Below, one piece after another: positions 6,371 to 6,503 of a stretch of 6,503 bases of DNA. The notes under the pieces are model-generated. The model ran no database searches. It was not told the origin of the DNA and saw nothing but the letters and a program-made list of their open reading frames with translations. Origin of the DNA: Actinomycetota bacterium (GTDB lineage Bacteria > Actinomycetota > Humimicrobiia > Humimicrobiales > Humimicrobiaceae); assembly GCA_015711775.1 (NCBI GenBank), contig JACVJB010000054.1, forward strand, positions 1 to 6,503, read 5' to 3'. Positions within the stretch are counted from its first letter, which is position 1; each line of letters starts with the position of its first letter. Both the position numbers and the translations under genes were made by a program.

Positions 6371-6503
6371 ATTATTTTTTCTCCCCTTAAGCTAATATAA
6401 AGTAATACTCAAATAAATTATAAAGTACAGTTAAAAAATATCTTATATTATGTCGTTTAAGTGGATATTATTTATACAATTGTCCAAAACCAATAGTTTT
6501 CCA
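6371..6503 (-). other. Upstream region of the Ig/PKD surface-protein gene
   Basis: This 133-base AT-rich stretch has no gene. On the minus strand it carries the ribosome site GGGGAG (6381-6386), a perfect TATAAT (6417-6422) about 47 bases before the ATG, but without a recognisable -35 at 16-18 bases, and the shared element at 6466-6487. The promoter of the surface-protein gene is probably here. What lies beyond 6503 is unknown. Confidence 0.5.
6466..6487 (-). repeat. Shared upstream element, copy B (before the Ig/PKD gene)
   Basis: Read on the minus strand it begins TTGGACAAT and ends AAATAATA, matching 4558-4579 at 19 of 22 positions with three substitutions and no gap. It lies about 95 bases before the start codon of the surface-protein gene, farther out than copy A is from its gene. 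Confidence 0.4.

Noticed and set aside
5453..6395. Plus-strand open frames opposite the Ig/PKD gene
   Set aside because: Their translations are Cys- and Ser-rich shadows without domain features, while the minus frame has clear domains, a signal and a ribosome site.
6486..6500. AAAAC-CAATA-GTTTT inverted repeat
   Set aside because: It is a 5-bp, almost all A-T stem in AT-rich sequence, expected by chance.

Overview
The window is an AT-rich stretch of bacterial chromosome with Shine-Dalgarno-led genes. It holds the 3' end of one metabolic gene followed by four genes for envelope proteins, all full length. Nothing in it marks a phage, plasmid or transposon, and there is no RNA gene or CRISPR array. 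The taxon cannot be fixed from this sequence. Low GC, GGAGG-type ribosome sites, lipoproteins, and paralogue-poor surface proteins fit an anaerobic or uncultured low-GC lineage (Firmicutes-like or a candidate phylum), but this is a guess.

Layout. Bases 1-491 (+) are the C-terminal half of dihydroxyacetone kinase subunit DhaK, with the substrate-binding histidine; its start lies outside the window. Bases 492-724 are a gap with a small nested inverted repeat and an imperfect AT-rich direct repeat. At 725-3496 (+) is a 923-residue secreted, C-terminally membrane-anchored von Willebrand factor A (VWA) protein with an intact metal site, a polar insert inside the VWA domain, and several beta-sandwich segments that carry three copies of an Asp/Gly-rich motif. 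After 39 bases comes 3536-4510 (+), an SPFH/Band 7 (stomatin/prohibitin-type) membrane protein with two competing start sites. At 4599-5009 (+) is a small DUF3887-like lipoprotein. A strong intrinsic terminator at 5061-5109 closes this rightward set. Its T-tract runs into the stop codon of the convergent gene at 5108-6370 (-), which encodes a secreted protein with an Ig-like domain, a PKD-like domain and a carbohydrate-binding-like C-terminal beta-sandwich.

How they may work together. The VWA and SPFH genes are close enough to be co-transcribed. Their products would place a metal-dependent adhesion or scaffold domain outside the membrane and an oligomerising SPFH scaffold at it. The lipoprotein may be in the same transcript or have its own promoter. 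A 22-base element, 19 of 22 identical, lies upstream of both the lipoprotein gene and the convergent surface-protein gene, which hints at shared regulation. None of these envelope genes has a function that can be named from the sequence alone. The VWA-SPFH pair and the shared upstream element are the observations most worth following.
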